A DNA stretch of 9,529 nucleotides from an uncultured Clostridia bacterium (GTDB lineage: Bacteria; Bacillota; Clostridia; Peptostreptococcales; Anaerovoracaceae), in the NCBI GenBank assembly GCA_934277655.1, contig CAKQVC010000055.1:1-9529 (forward strand), given 5' to 3'. Within the stretch, counting starts at the first letter, position 1, and each line of letters begins with the position of its first letter. Made by a program: the position numbers and the translations under genes. Below the pieces are notes generated by a model. That model had not been told where the DNA came from. It saw only the letters and a program-made list of their open reading frames with translations, and searched no databases. Shown here one piece after another: positions 1-7,378 of the stretch.

Positions 1-635
1 GGTCTTTCGTCTCCTGCTTTTGCTTTTTTACGGATCATCTGCCACACAAAATGCCCTGCACTAAGAAACGTTGAAACGATGAAAACAAAAATCACACCAT
101 CAATCCCGCATGCTAGTCCCAACGCTCCGAAGAGCTTTATATCGCCTCCACCTACCGCAGTCCGCCTATAGATCAATCTGCCAAGAATTGCAATCAAGCC
201 AACAACACCAAAGCCAAGCAACGCACCCCAGATTCCCGAAAGCGGTCCGCCTTCATGATGTGGAATAAACCCGATTCCCGTAGCCGCCAGCAATATGATC
301 AGCTGATCCGGTACGATCATATACTTTATATCCGCCGCTGACATTTCAACCAGGAGCCAGATGGCAGCCAAAGCCGGAATTGCATAGGATAAGTTATCGA
401 CTCCCAGATAAATCCCGATAGTAATAAAAAATCCTGTAAAGACATACTTCCACGGTGTGCTCCTGATTCTCTGCTTCGTCGGATGCAGCAGTTCTTCTGA
501 AGGCGTCTGTCCATAATCGGTCAGCCAGGTTCCCGGCATCTTATTAAAAAAATAAACAGCTCCGTTTCCAAGTACAATCCCCGCTGCGATTGCTGCTACA
601 CATATTAGAATTACCCGAAGGTAACCGACAGCCAT
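1..635 (-). CDS. Prepilin peptidase, A24 family (3' end outside window)
   Basis: Membrane GxGD aspartyl protease that cleaves the leader peptide of type IV or Flp/Tad-type prepilins at the cytoplasmic membrane. Translating the complement from the ATG at 635 gives 211 open codons running off the left edge. Both catalytic aspartates of the family are visible: D102 in AADIKYMIVPD and D165 in GGGDIKL. Hydrophobic segments lie at about 5-30, 64-80, 84-100, 112-124, 134-152 and 176-200. The N-terminal part has no Cys-x2-Cys methyltransferase-like motif, so it looks like the shorter CpaA/TadV-like form rather than the long bifunctional PilD form. The start is supported by a purine-rich GGGGG run about 9 bases upstream and a promoter at 699-727. 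No pilus genes are in the window, so its substrates cannot be named. The family call is secure; the pilus type is inference. Confidence 0.88.
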   Translation of the reverse strand, partial: MAVGYLRVILICVAAIAAGIVLGNGAVYFFNKMPGTWLTDYGQTPSEELLHPTKQRIRSTPWKYVFTGFFITIGIYLGVDNLSYAIPALAAIWLLVEMSAADIKYMIVPDQLIILLAATGIGFIPHHEGGPLSGIWGALLGFGVVGLIAILGRLIYRRTAVGGGDIKLFGALGLACGIDGVIFVFIVSTFLSAGHFVWQMIRKKAKAGDER

Positions 636-698
636 GTCCTGACGCCCCCTTTCCTTGCCCCAGCCGCTGGTTGCATACTTTTCTTTTAAATACTACAT

Positions 699-727
699 AT
701 TTTACCAAATTCCGGTCCGGAAGTCAA
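699..727 (-). promoter_or_regulatory. Sigma-A-type promoter for the prepilin peptidase gene
   Basis: On the minus strand, -35 TTGACT (722-727) is separated by 17 bases from -10 TAAAAT (699-704). The predicted start point is near 692, giving a leader of roughly 57 bases before the ATG at 635. Position, spacing and the 10 of 12 consensus matches support it; no experiment. Confidence 0.65.
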
Positions 728-804
728 TGGGGCGCCGCCACTTGCTTGAATTTTTTTACATTTTGTATATTCTCTCCCTTTTTCATCCTTCCTCAACACA
801 CGAG

Positions 805-857
805 AAAGAAAAAGTGTCTACCTTCCCGTTTACTTTTAACCGAGAAAGGTAGACACT
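805..857 (-). terminator. Rho-independent terminator downstream of glnS
   Basis: A perfect 12-bp inverted repeat (AGTGTCTACCTT at 813-824 with its complement at 846-857) encloses a 21-base loop. Read on the minus strand it is followed directly by TTTTCTTT, the orientation and place expected for ending the glnS transcript about 75 bases after its stop. The loop is longer than usual for an intrinsic terminator. It also separates glnS from the prepilin peptidase promoter. Confidence 0.7.
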
Positions 858-933
858 ATGCATAATTTTCTTTTTTCCCAATAGCTACAGTTAATGCAGC
901 CATCACATTGCACGAATATACGACCCCTGCTAC

Positions 934-2562
934 CTATTTCCAGCTGCTCTTCAAGCCGACGATCTCGTTGAAGATCGGTCTGTCCTTGCTGAAGAGCTTT
1001 GAATCAGCTACAAAATATCCATGACGGAAGAACTGGAATCTTTCGCCCGGTTCTGCCTCCAGAACTTTCGGTTCTGCATAACAGGTAATGGTCCGCATCG
1101 TTTCTTCATTACGCACCATCTTTCCTTCTTCGTCTTCCACCATCAGATAGTCGAACTGGCGGATTCTGATCGGAACTGCTGTTTTCGTATCGACAAAATG
1201 AATGGTCCCTTTTACCTTACGTCCCTCAAAGCCAAGTCCCGACTTCGTTTCCGGGTCATACGTACAGTGAAGTTCTTTAATGGAGCCGTCCTCATCCTTG
1301 ATCACTTCATTGCAAGTAATAAAGTATGCTCCTTTCAGACGAACCTCATTCCCCGGGAAAAGTCTGAAATACTTTTTCACAGGTACTTCCATGAAGTCAG
1401 CACCATCCACCCAGATTTCTCTGGAGAATGTCACATCACGTTTTCCCATCTCCGGCACAGCAGGATTGTTCTCGATCTCGCAAAGCTCGCTCTGCCCTTC
1501 CGGATAATTGGTAATGATAACTTTAATCGGATCAAAGATAACGTTTCTTGTTTCCACTTTTTCTTTCAGATCATCTCTGACGCAATGCTCCAGCTGAGAA
1601 ACATCTACCAGGCTGTTTGCCTTGGAAACACCTATTTCTTCACAGAATTTACGGATCGCTTCCGGTGTATATCCTCTGCGGCGGATACCTGCAATGGTCG
1701 GCATTCTCGGATCGTCCCATCCGTCAACCACGCCGTCATCAACAAGCGCCTTCAGATATCTCTTCGACATTACTGTATTGGTCAGATTCAGTCTTGCAAA
1801 CTCGATCTGCTGCGGAGGCTGCGGCCACCAGCCTACTTCTCTGAGCACCCAGTCATACAAAGGTCTGTGATCCTCGAACTCCAGCGTGCAGATGGAATGG
1901 GTAATTCCCTCGATTGCATCCTCGATTGGATGTGCAAAATCATACATCGGATAGATACACCATTTATCTCCGGTGTTGTGATGAGTTGCATGCGCAATAC
2001 GATAGATGATAGGGTCACGCAGATTGATGTTCGGAGAAGTCATATCAATCTTCGCTCTCAGCACCTTCTCTCCGTCCGCATACTTGCCTGCTTTCATATC
2101 TTCGAATAACTGCAGATTTTCTTCCACGGAACGGTTCCTGTACGGGCTTTCCTTGCCAGCCTCTTTCAACGTTCCTCTGTATTCCTTAATTTCTTCCGGT
2201 GTCAAGTCACAGACGTAAGCCTTTCCCTTCTTGATCAGTTCAACTGCAGCCTCGTACATCTGGTCGAAATAGTCAGAAGCCCACAGTCGCTTGTCCCACT
2301 GGAAGCCTAGCCATTTTACATCCTCTTCGATCGAGTTAATATATTCCATATCCTCTTTTACCGGATTGGTGTCGTCATATCTCAAGTTACACTTGCCGCC
2401 ATATTTAGCTGCTGTGGAAAAGTTCAGACATATGGACTTCGCATGGCCGATATGCAAATATCCGTTCGGCTCCGGCGGAAAACGAGTATACACCTTATCT
2501 CCGTATCTTCCGCTTTCTAAATCTTTCTCAATAATGTTATGAATAAAATTGGTTTCTGCCAT
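934..2562 (-). CDS. glnS: Glutaminyl-tRNA synthetase (GlnRS)
   Basis: Cytoplasmic class I aminoacyl-tRNA synthetase that charges tRNA-Gln with glutamine using ATP. The 542-residue product has the class I HIGH signature at 37-40 in [15 protein letters not shown] and the second signature VMSKRYL at 264-270, the GlnRS form of KMSKS. The catalytic Rossmann domain covers about residues 24-335 and the anticodon-binding beta-barrels the remaining 200. Length matches bacterial GlnRS (about 550). The end TAG at 934 follows a typical GlnRS C-terminus, with no YqeY-like extension. The start is supported by AAGGGGAAGG about 5 bases upstream of ATG. Many Firmicutes make Gln-tRNA only through GatCAB transamidation; a GlnRS is known in a number of clostridia. 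It has its own promoter (2594-2622) and a terminator (805-857), so it is probably monocistronic. GltX is unlikely because the whole sequence follows the GlnRS pattern. Confidence 0.96.
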   Translation of the reverse strand: MAETNFIHNIIEKDLESGRYGDKVYTRFPPEPNGYLHIGHAKSICLNFSTAAKYGGKCNLRYDDTNPVKEDMEYINSIEEDVKWLGFQWDKRLWASDYFDQMYEAAVELIKKGKAYVCDLTPEEIKEYRGTLKEAGKESPYRNRSVEENLQLFEDMKAGKYADGEKVLRAKIDMTSPNINLRDPIIYRIAHATHHNTGDKWCIYPMYDFAHPIEDAIEGITHSICTLEFEDHRPLYDWVLREVGWWPQPPQQIEFARLNLTNTVMSKRYLKALVDDGVVDGWDDPRMPTIAGIRRRGYTPEAIRKFCEEIGVSKANSLVDVSQLEHCVRDDLKEKVETRNVIFDPIKVIITNYPEGQSELCEIENNPAVPEMGKRDVTFSREIWVDGADFMEVPVKKYFRLFPGNEVRLKGAYFITCNEVIKDEDGSIKELHCTYDPETKSGLGFEGRKVKGTIHFVDTKTAVPIRIRQFDYLMVEDEEGKMVRNEETMRTITCYAEPKVLEAEPGERFQFFRHGYFVADSKLFSKDRPIFNEIVGLKSSWK

Positions 2563-2593
2563 TTTACCTTCCCCTTAAATTTACTTTCTAAAT

Positions 2594-2622
2594 ATCATAT
2601 CACGAATTGTACAATTTATCCA
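2594..2622 (-). promoter_or_regulatory. Candidate glnS promoter
   Basis: On the minus strand, -35 TGGATA (2617-2622) and -10 TATGAT (2594-2599) are 17 bases apart, with TGA just before the -10. The predicted transcript starts near 2587, leaving a leader of about 25 bases that holds the Shine-Dalgarno. It overlaps the gap just after the upstream gene's stop (2631-2633). The -35 is only a 4 of 6 match. Confidence 0.5.
2605..2616. promoter_or_regulatory. Perfect palindrome in glnS promoter spacer (operator candidate)
   Basis: AATTGTACAATT is a perfect 12-bp palindrome lying wholly between the proposed -35 and -10 of glnS. Such placement is typical of a repressor operator. No regulator is recognised, and an AT-rich palindrome of this size can arise by chance. 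Confidence 0.3.
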
Positions 2623-2630
2623 CTATAAAA

Positions 2631-3425
2631 TTAATCTTTAAAGAACTTCGGCTTCTTAAACTTGCAGATCTTATCCTTGCAGTTTTCACACCGCAGCACC
2701 TCGTTTGAGCCTTCCCAGAACTGTTCCGGATGCTTGATCAGTGTAATTTCCCAACGGAGCATCAACACAATGCTGGTAAAGAACAGACTCCACGTAAAGA
2801 AGTTTCGGATAAACAACATCGGTGTGAACATCATAAAATATCCCCAGTTAAAGATCCTGCAGTTCACGCAGCACCGGTTCTTGATGATGTAATTCTGGAA
2901 CGGGCACCATATGACCACGCAGATCAAATCGCTCACATAGTAGAACAGCGACAACAGGATCAATTCTTTCGTCGCGATAATGTCCATAACATAAAGTGCT
3001 CCAAAGATGGCATTAAAACTCAGCCACACTAAAAGCACCTTGATCGCCGCCAAATTGTTCTTCTGCACATATCGATACATCGCAAGCTCGTCATAGCCCT
3101 CTACCTTCTGGTACAAGCTGGTAAACCCTTTCTTGCTTCCCATCGTGATCGACCGGTTCTGCGGGATCATCTGCATGATCATGCTTGCCATCAAGATCGC
3201 CCATACAATATAAATCCACAATGCATTATGCTGTGCAAGGAACTGATGGATCTCTTCCACCGAAAACCCTTCCAGCCTCCACTGGGTCTCTGTTTTCTTC
3301 GTCAGTATCAGGTCAAAATATTCCGGCACCCTGATATATGCCACTAACACAACGAGGAATACCACACACCTAAAAGCAAGCTTTCCTACATACTCTTTGA
3401 AAATGTCAATTTCTATCTTCTTCAT
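2631..3425 (-). CDS. Unrecognised polytopic membrane protein with two Cys clusters
   Basis: Not a family I can name. The 264-residue product has about five hydrophobic segments: roughly 16-31, 69-87, 126-150, 153-174 and 195-223. A soluble stretch (88-124) lies between the second and third helices. Between helices 4 and 5 it has CPFQ at 174-177, then NRCCVNCRIFNW at 183-194. The C-terminal tail has CENCKDKIC (C246, C249, C254) followed by a Lys-rich end (KFKKPKFFKD). The C-x2-C arrangement suggests metal binding or redox-active thiols on one side of the membrane, but that is inference. The start is supported by GGGGAAGG about 6 bases before ATG. It sits 261 bases downstream of hydA on the same strand, separated by hairpins, and 68 bases upstream of glnS. 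A role in either pathway is not shown. Confidence 0.8.
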   Translation of the reverse strand: MKKIEIDIFKEYVGKLAFRCVVFLVVLVAYIRVPEYFDLILTKKTETQWRLEGFSVEEIHQFLAQHNALWIYIVWAILMASMIMQMIPQNRSITMGSKKGFTSLYQKVEGYDELAMYRYVQKNNLAAIKVLLVWLSFNAIFGALYVMDIIATKELILLSLFYYVSDLICVVIWCPFQNYIIKNRCCVNCRIFNWGYFMMFTPMLFIRNFFTWSLFFTSIVLMLRWEITLIKHPEQFWEGSNEVLRCENCKDKICKFKKPKFFKD

Positions 3426-3546
3426 TCTGCCTTCCCCAAAACAAAAGCGTGCCTAACGGAAGCAATGCTTCCACGCTCATACGCCTGCTGTCCATGCACA
3501 ACACATTGCAGGCCATTTTTGTCTCCATTCCGGAAATGTCCAACAA
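3406..3546 (-). CDS. Possible small leader ORF overlapping the membrane protein start
   Basis: A 46-codon frame opens at TTG 3544-3546, or at the adjacent TTG, just after AGGAG on the minus strand. It runs through the stem-loop at 3446-3477 and stops with TGA at 3406-3408, about 20 bases inside the next gene in another frame. Internal ATG codons at 3526-3528 and 3514-3516 are alternatives without clear ribosome binding sites. The peptide (...MACNVLCMDSRRM...) resembles nothing I know. It could be a translational-coupling or attenuation leader, or simply a chance frame; the latter is quite possible. Confidence 0.22.
   Translation of the reverse strand: MLDISGMETKMACNVLCMDSRRMSVEALLPLGTLLFWGRQNEEDRN
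3438..3477 (-). terminator. Stem-loop with T-rich tail abutting the membrane protein RBS
   Basis: On the minus strand, AGCGT (3473-3477) plus GGAAGC (3467-3472) pair with GCTTCC (3458-3463) and ACGCT (3446-3450). The apical loop is 3 bases and there is a 7-base bulge on the 3' side. TTTGTTTT follows, and only then the Shine-Dalgarno GGGGAAGG of the downstream gene. It may stop read-through from hydA. There is no room for a promoter between the hairpin and the gene, so it may instead be a leader structure or attenuator. Confidence 0.4.
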
Positions 3547-3567
3547 TATTCTCCTGTATAATAACCA

Positions 3568-3589
3568 GAGGGACTTTAAAAAGCCCCTC
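3568..3589 (-). terminator. Hairpin downstream of hydA, probable operon terminator
   Basis: GAGGG (3568-3572) pairs with CCCTC (3585-3589), and CTT with AAG inside, around a 4-base loop. The one non-complementary position (3573/3584) becomes a G-U wobble in minus-strand RNA but an A/C mismatch in plus-strand RNA. This favours function on the minus strand, after hydA. The tail (TGGTTATTATA) is only moderately T-rich, so strength is uncertain. Confidence 0.42.
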
Positions 3590-3686
3590 CTTCTATTTCT
3601 TCTTTTTCAGTCCCGCAAAATATTACCTCCCGGCATTTTTACACATCCCGAGTGACAGATTTTGCACAGAAGTTCTGCTCTCCGGT

Positions 3687-5435
3687 TTATTTTTCCGGAT
3701 ATTTTTCTCTTTCGTGATAATGAGTGTGAAGCAGTTTGTGGGACATGGTTCCGCCTGCCATACCCAGGAAGTCCTTATACAGACGCTTAACCGCAGGGTT
3801 GTTATGTGACTTTCTCACATACATTTCTCTGTCTTCATAATACAGCGCCTTCGCTCTTCTTTCGCTGACGTTGGACCAGTTTCTTACATCTGAACTCTGG
3901 ATCGGCTGGCCACCGCCATTGATACAGCCGTTTGGACATGCCATGATCTCAACGAAATCAACTTCGATTTCTCCGCTCTTGATCTGCTCCAGCAGTTTCC
4001 TTGCATTCTTCAGACCATGTGCGACAGCTGCACGCAGAGTCACATCTCCTACTTTGCATTCTGCCATCTTGATGCCCTGGAATCCTCTTACTTCTTCATA
4101 TTCGATATTATCCGTAGAGGTTCCGCTCAGAATATCAGTAGCTGTTCTTAACGCAGCTTCCATTACGCCGCCTGTGGAACCGAAGATAACACCTGCACCG
4201 GATGCGTTACCAAACGGATCATCAAATGTATCGTCCGGAAGATTCGGGAAGTCGATACCTACGTCATAGATCATGCTTGCCAGTTCTCTTGTTGTGATAA
4301 CAGCATCAACATCACGGATCCCGTCAACTTCCATTTCCGGTCTCTGGATTTCGAATTTCTTAGCCGTACATGGCATAACGGAAACGACAAAGATATTCTT
4401 CGGATCAATATTGTTCTTCTTCGCATAGTAGCTCTTGATGATTGCACCGAACATCATGTGCGGAGACTTGCAGGTGGACAGATTATCCAGGAATTCCGGA
4501 TAGTTATGTTCGCAGAACTTTATCCAACCCGGAGAACAGGATGTGATCAGAGGAAGTTTGCCACCGGATCTGATCCTGTCGATCAGTTCATTGGATTCTT
4601 CCATGATTGTAAGGTCTGCACCTGTATCGGTATCAAACACTTTATCGAAACCAAGCATACGCAGTGCTGTTACCATCTTGCCTGTAACCGCTGTTCCGAT
4701 CGGCATCTTAAAGCTTTCACCAAGTGCTGTTCTTACTGCTGGTGCTGTCTGCACAACAACATGGACATCCGGGTTATACAATGCTGCCCATACCACATCG
4801 GTATCTGTTTTTTCGTGAAGAGCACCTACCGGACAGACATTGATACACTGCCCGCAGTTTACACAAGGTGTTTCACTCAGTTTTCTGTCAAACGGAGAGC
4901 TTACTACCGTATGGAAGCCTCTTCCGATTGCATCGATAACGCCTACAGTCTGTTCTTTTTTGCAGACGCTGACACATCTTCTGCACAGGATACATTTATT
5001 CGGATCTCTTACAATTGACACCCCGATATCCTGCGGGAAGTGTGATGTTTCGCCTTCATATCTTACACTTTCTACGCCCAGTTTATTTGCCAGAGTCTGC
5101 AGTTCGCAGGAAGTCCAGCTTCTGGCACATGTCTGGCATCTTGCCGCATGATTGGAAAGGATCAGTTCCAGGTTAACCTTTCTTGCTTCTACAACTTTTG
5201 GTGTATGTGTATAAATCTCCATGCCGTCGGCAACCGGTGTTACACAGGCTGCCTGCAGTGCCTTGCCTCCTTTTGTTTCTACCAGGCACATACGGCAGCA
5301 GCCCACTTCGTTGATGTCTCTCAGATAGCAGAGTGTCGGTATGAAGATATTTACTGCTTTTGCTGCTTCCAGGATCGTGTAGTCGCCTGGCACGCTGACT
5401 TGAATCCCATCTATTTTAATATTTACATTTCTCAT
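3687..5435 (-). CDS. hydA: [FeFe] hydrogenase catalytic subunit HydA (NAD-linked, HydABC type)
   Basis: Cytoplasmic subunit that makes or oxidises H2 at the H-cluster. The 582-residue product has an N-terminal [2Fe-2S] ferredoxin domain (C36, C47, C50, C64), then a His-ligated [4Fe-4S] site (H96, C100, C103, C110). Two further [4Fe-4S] clusters follow (C148/C151/C154/C158 and C191/C194/C197/C201). The H-cluster domain has loop L1 TSCSPGW at 298-304, L2 MPCTAKKFE at 354-362 and L3 EIMACPNGCINGGGQP at 496-511. The small-subunit-like tail runs from about 512 to 582. The length resembles monomeric clostridial hydrogenases rather than the longer Thermotoga HydA, which adds a C-terminal [2Fe-2S] domain. 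Oddities are Ser301 in L1, where the usual TSCC has a cluster-ligand Cys, and a His/Cys site one residue longer than usual. It lies 18 bases after hydB, with AAAGGAG upstream of ATG. The HydEFG maturases are not in the window. Confidence 0.95.
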   Translation of the reverse strand: MRNVNIKIDGIQVSVPGDYTILEAAKAVNIFIPTLCYLRDINEVGCCRMCLVETKGGKALQAACVTPVADGMEIYTHTPKVVEARKVNLELILSNHAARCQTCARSWTSCELQTLANKLGVESVRYEGETSHFPQDIGVSIVRDPNKCILCRRCVSVCKKEQTVGVIDAIGRGFHTVVSSPFDRKLSETPCVNCGQCINVCPVGALHEKTDTDVVWAALYNPDVHVVVQTAPAVRTALGESFKMPIGTAVTGKMVTALRMLGFDKVFDTDTGADLTIMEESNELIDRIRSGGKLPLITSCSPGWIKFCEHNYPEFLDNLSTCKSPHMMFGAIIKSYYAKKNNIDPKNIFVVSVMPCTAKKFEIQRPEMEVDGIRDVDAVITTRELASMIYDVGIDFPNLPDDTFDDPFGNASGAGVIFGSTGGVMEAALRTATDILSGTSTDNIEYEEVRGFQGIKMAECKVGDVTLRAAVAHGLKNARKLLEQIKSGEIEVDFVEIMACPNGCINGGGQPIQSSDVRNWSNVSERRAKALYYEDREMYVRKSHNNPAVKRLYKDFLGMAGGTMSHKLLHTHYHEREKYPEK

Positions 5436-5453
5436 GCTGCTCTACACTCCTTT

Positions 5454-7361
5454 CTACGCGTTCTTTGCATTTTTAAGTATCGAGTTAAACGGACATTTGG
5501 TTGCACAGATGCCGCACTTGATACATTTTTCCTGATCGATGACGAAGCTTGTTTTCTTGTCGCCGCTGATTGCCCCAACCGGACAATTCTTCTTACAGAT
5601 CGAGCAGCGTTTGCATGTTTCTGTATCGATCTTGAACTTGATAATGGACTTACATACGCCTGCCGGACATCTCTTATCGACAACGTGAGCGATATATTCA
5701 TCTCTGAAATATCTCAGTGTTGAGATGATCGGGTTCGGAGCCGTCTGTCCCAGTCCGCATAGAGCTGCATTTTTGATATTTTTTGCCAAAACTTCCAATC
5801 TGTCAATATCTTCAAGTTCCCCTTTACCTTCTGTGATCTTGGTAAGGATTTCATACATTCTCTTGGTACCGATTCTGCAAGGTGCACACTTTCCGCAAGA
5901 TTCATCAACTGTGAAGTCCAGGAAGAATCTCGCAAGGTCAACCATACAGGTGTCTTCATCCATTACGATAAGTCCTCCCGATCCCATCATGGAACCCAGT
6001 GCAATCAGGTTATCGTAGTCGATCGGCGTATCTAGATGTTCTGCAGGAATACATCCGCCGGAAGGTCCTCCTGTCTGAGCTGCCTTGAATGCTTTATTAT
6101 TCGGGATACCGCCGCACATATCAAACACGATTTCTCTGAGTGTTGTGCCCATCGGAACTTCAACAAGACCAGTGTTTCTGATCTTACCGCCGACTGCGAA
6201 TACTTTGGTACCCTTGGATTTTTCTGTGCCGATTGAATTAAACCAATCTGTTCCCTTTAGGATAATCCTAGGAATCGTTGCATACGTTTCAACGTTATTT
6301 AAAATAGTAGGTGCGCCAAACAGACCTTTTACTGCCGGGAATGGCGGACGAGGTCTCGGTTCGCCACGATGTCCTTCGATAGAAGTCATCAATGCGGTTT
6401 CTTCGCCACACACGAAAGCACCTGCGCCCAGGCGTACTTCAAGGTCGAAGTTAAAGCCTGTTCCCAGAATGTTCTTACCTAAAAGACCGTATTCTTTTGC
6501 CTGTGCAATCGCTTCATTCAGTGTTTTTACTGCAACCGGATACTCTGCACGGACATAAACATATCCCTGATCGGAACCAATCGCATAACCTGCGATTGCC
6601 ATTGCCTCGATAACAGAATGTGGGTCACCTTCCAGAACGGAACGGTCCATGAATGCACCCGGATCTCCTTCGTCGGCATTACAGCATACATATTTTTTAT
6701 GTTTCTGCTGGGATGCTGCGAAAGCCCACTTCACACCTGTCGGGAATCCTGCACCACCTCTTCCTCTGAGATTTGACGCCTTCATCGTATCGATAACATC
6801 TTCCGGATCCATCTGCGTCAGAACTTTTGCAAGAGCCTGATATCCGTCAACACCGATAAACTCATCAATATCATGTGGGTTAATGCTGCCACAGTTTTTC
6901 AGGGCAATTTTCATCTGCTTGCTGTAGAAAGAGTGATGACCGAGAGCATCCTCAATCTTTCTTCCGTCTTCTTCTACTGCAAAAAGTCTCTCAACCGGCT
7001 TACCGCCTTTGATGTGAGACTCGAATATTTCTTCCACATCTTCCGGTTTCACTCTGGTGTACATCGTTCTTCCCGGATAAACAACCATCAAAGGACCCTG
7101 TGCACAAAGTCCCATGCAACCGGTGCTGATGAGCTTGATCTCATCCTCCATATGGTTATCTTCGATGGATTTTTTTAATGTTTCATATACTTTCAGGGAA
7201 CCTGAAGAGTGACAACCTGCAACGCCACATACCAGAATCTGCATGCGTCCGCCCATCTCGTCCGGCACCGGTGCACGGTCAATATTCTTCGGCTGTCTAA
7301 GTGCCATCTCCTGCTGCTTTACTGCACGAAGAGAGTTCAACTGTTCTACATTCTTAATCAT
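5454..7361 (-). CDS. hydB: NAD-linked hydrogenase flavoprotein subunit HydB (NuoF-like)
   Basis: NADH-oxidising FMN subunit of the HydABC complex and the probable site of electron bifurcation or confurcation between NAD(H) and ferredoxin. The 635 residues show a thioredoxin-like [2Fe-2S] domain (C45, C50, C82, C86). A NuoF core follows, with GRGGAGFPTG near 200-209 (NADH/FMN), ADEGDPGAF near 228-236 and GAGAFVCGEETALM near 311-324. Next come an SLBB-like segment and a [4Fe-4S] site ESCGKCAPCR near 486-495 with a fourth Cys near 534. The tail, about 577-627, carries two ferredoxin-type [4Fe-4S] motifs (CxxCxxCxxxCP). A further Cys pair in RCPAGVC near 563-569 is of unassigned role. This N- and C-terminal extended NuoF is characteristic of HydB/HndC rather than respiratory NuoF. 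The start has AAGGAGGAG close upstream and follows hydC after 17 bases, so the two are co-transcribed. Confidence 0.95.
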   Translation of the reverse strand: MIKNVEQLNSLRAVKQQEMALRQPKNIDRAPVPDEMGGRMQILVCGVAGCHSSGSLKVYETLKKSIEDNHMEDEIKLISTGCMGLCAQGPLMVVYPGRTMYTRVKPEDVEEIFESHIKGGKPVERLFAVEEDGRKIEDALGHHSFYSKQMKIALKNCGSINPHDIDEFIGVDGYQALAKVLTQMDPEDVIDTMKASNLRGRGGAGFPTGVKWAFAASQQKHKKYVCCNADEGDPGAFMDRSVLEGDPHSVIEAMAIAGYAIGSDQGYVYVRAEYPVAVKTLNEAIAQAKEYGLLGKNILGTGFNFDLEVRLGAGAFVCGEETALMTSIEGHRGEPRPRPPFPAVKGLFGAPTILNNVETYATIPRIILKGTDWFNSIGTEKSKGTKVFAVGGKIRNTGLVEVPMGTTLREIVFDMCGGIPNNKAFKAAQTGGPSGGCIPAEHLDTPIDYDNLIALGSMMGSGGLIVMDEDTCMVDLARFFLDFTVDESCGKCAPCRIGTKRMYEILTKITEGKGELEDIDRLEVLAKNIKNAALCGLGQTAPNPIISTLRYFRDEYIAHVVDKRCPAGVCKSIIKFKIDTETCKRCSICKKNCPVGAISGDKKTSFVIDQEKCIKCGICATKCPFNSILKNAKNA

Positions 7362-7378
7362 TCTTACTCTCCTCCTTA

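Noticed and set aside
1021..2109. Long plus-strand open frame (362 codons) opposite glnS
   Set aside because: It is fully antisense to a clear GlnRS with intact motifs, has no ribosome binding site of note and no recognisable domain; a codon-bias shadow.
3449..3809. Plus-strand frames in the gap after hydA
   Set aside because: No good ribosome binding site or promoter; composition is what the hairpins and T-rich tracts would give by chance.
4458..5723. Plus-strand frames opposite hydA and hydB, some Cys-rich
   Set aside because: They mirror the Cys codons of the iron-sulfur motifs on the other strand; shadows.
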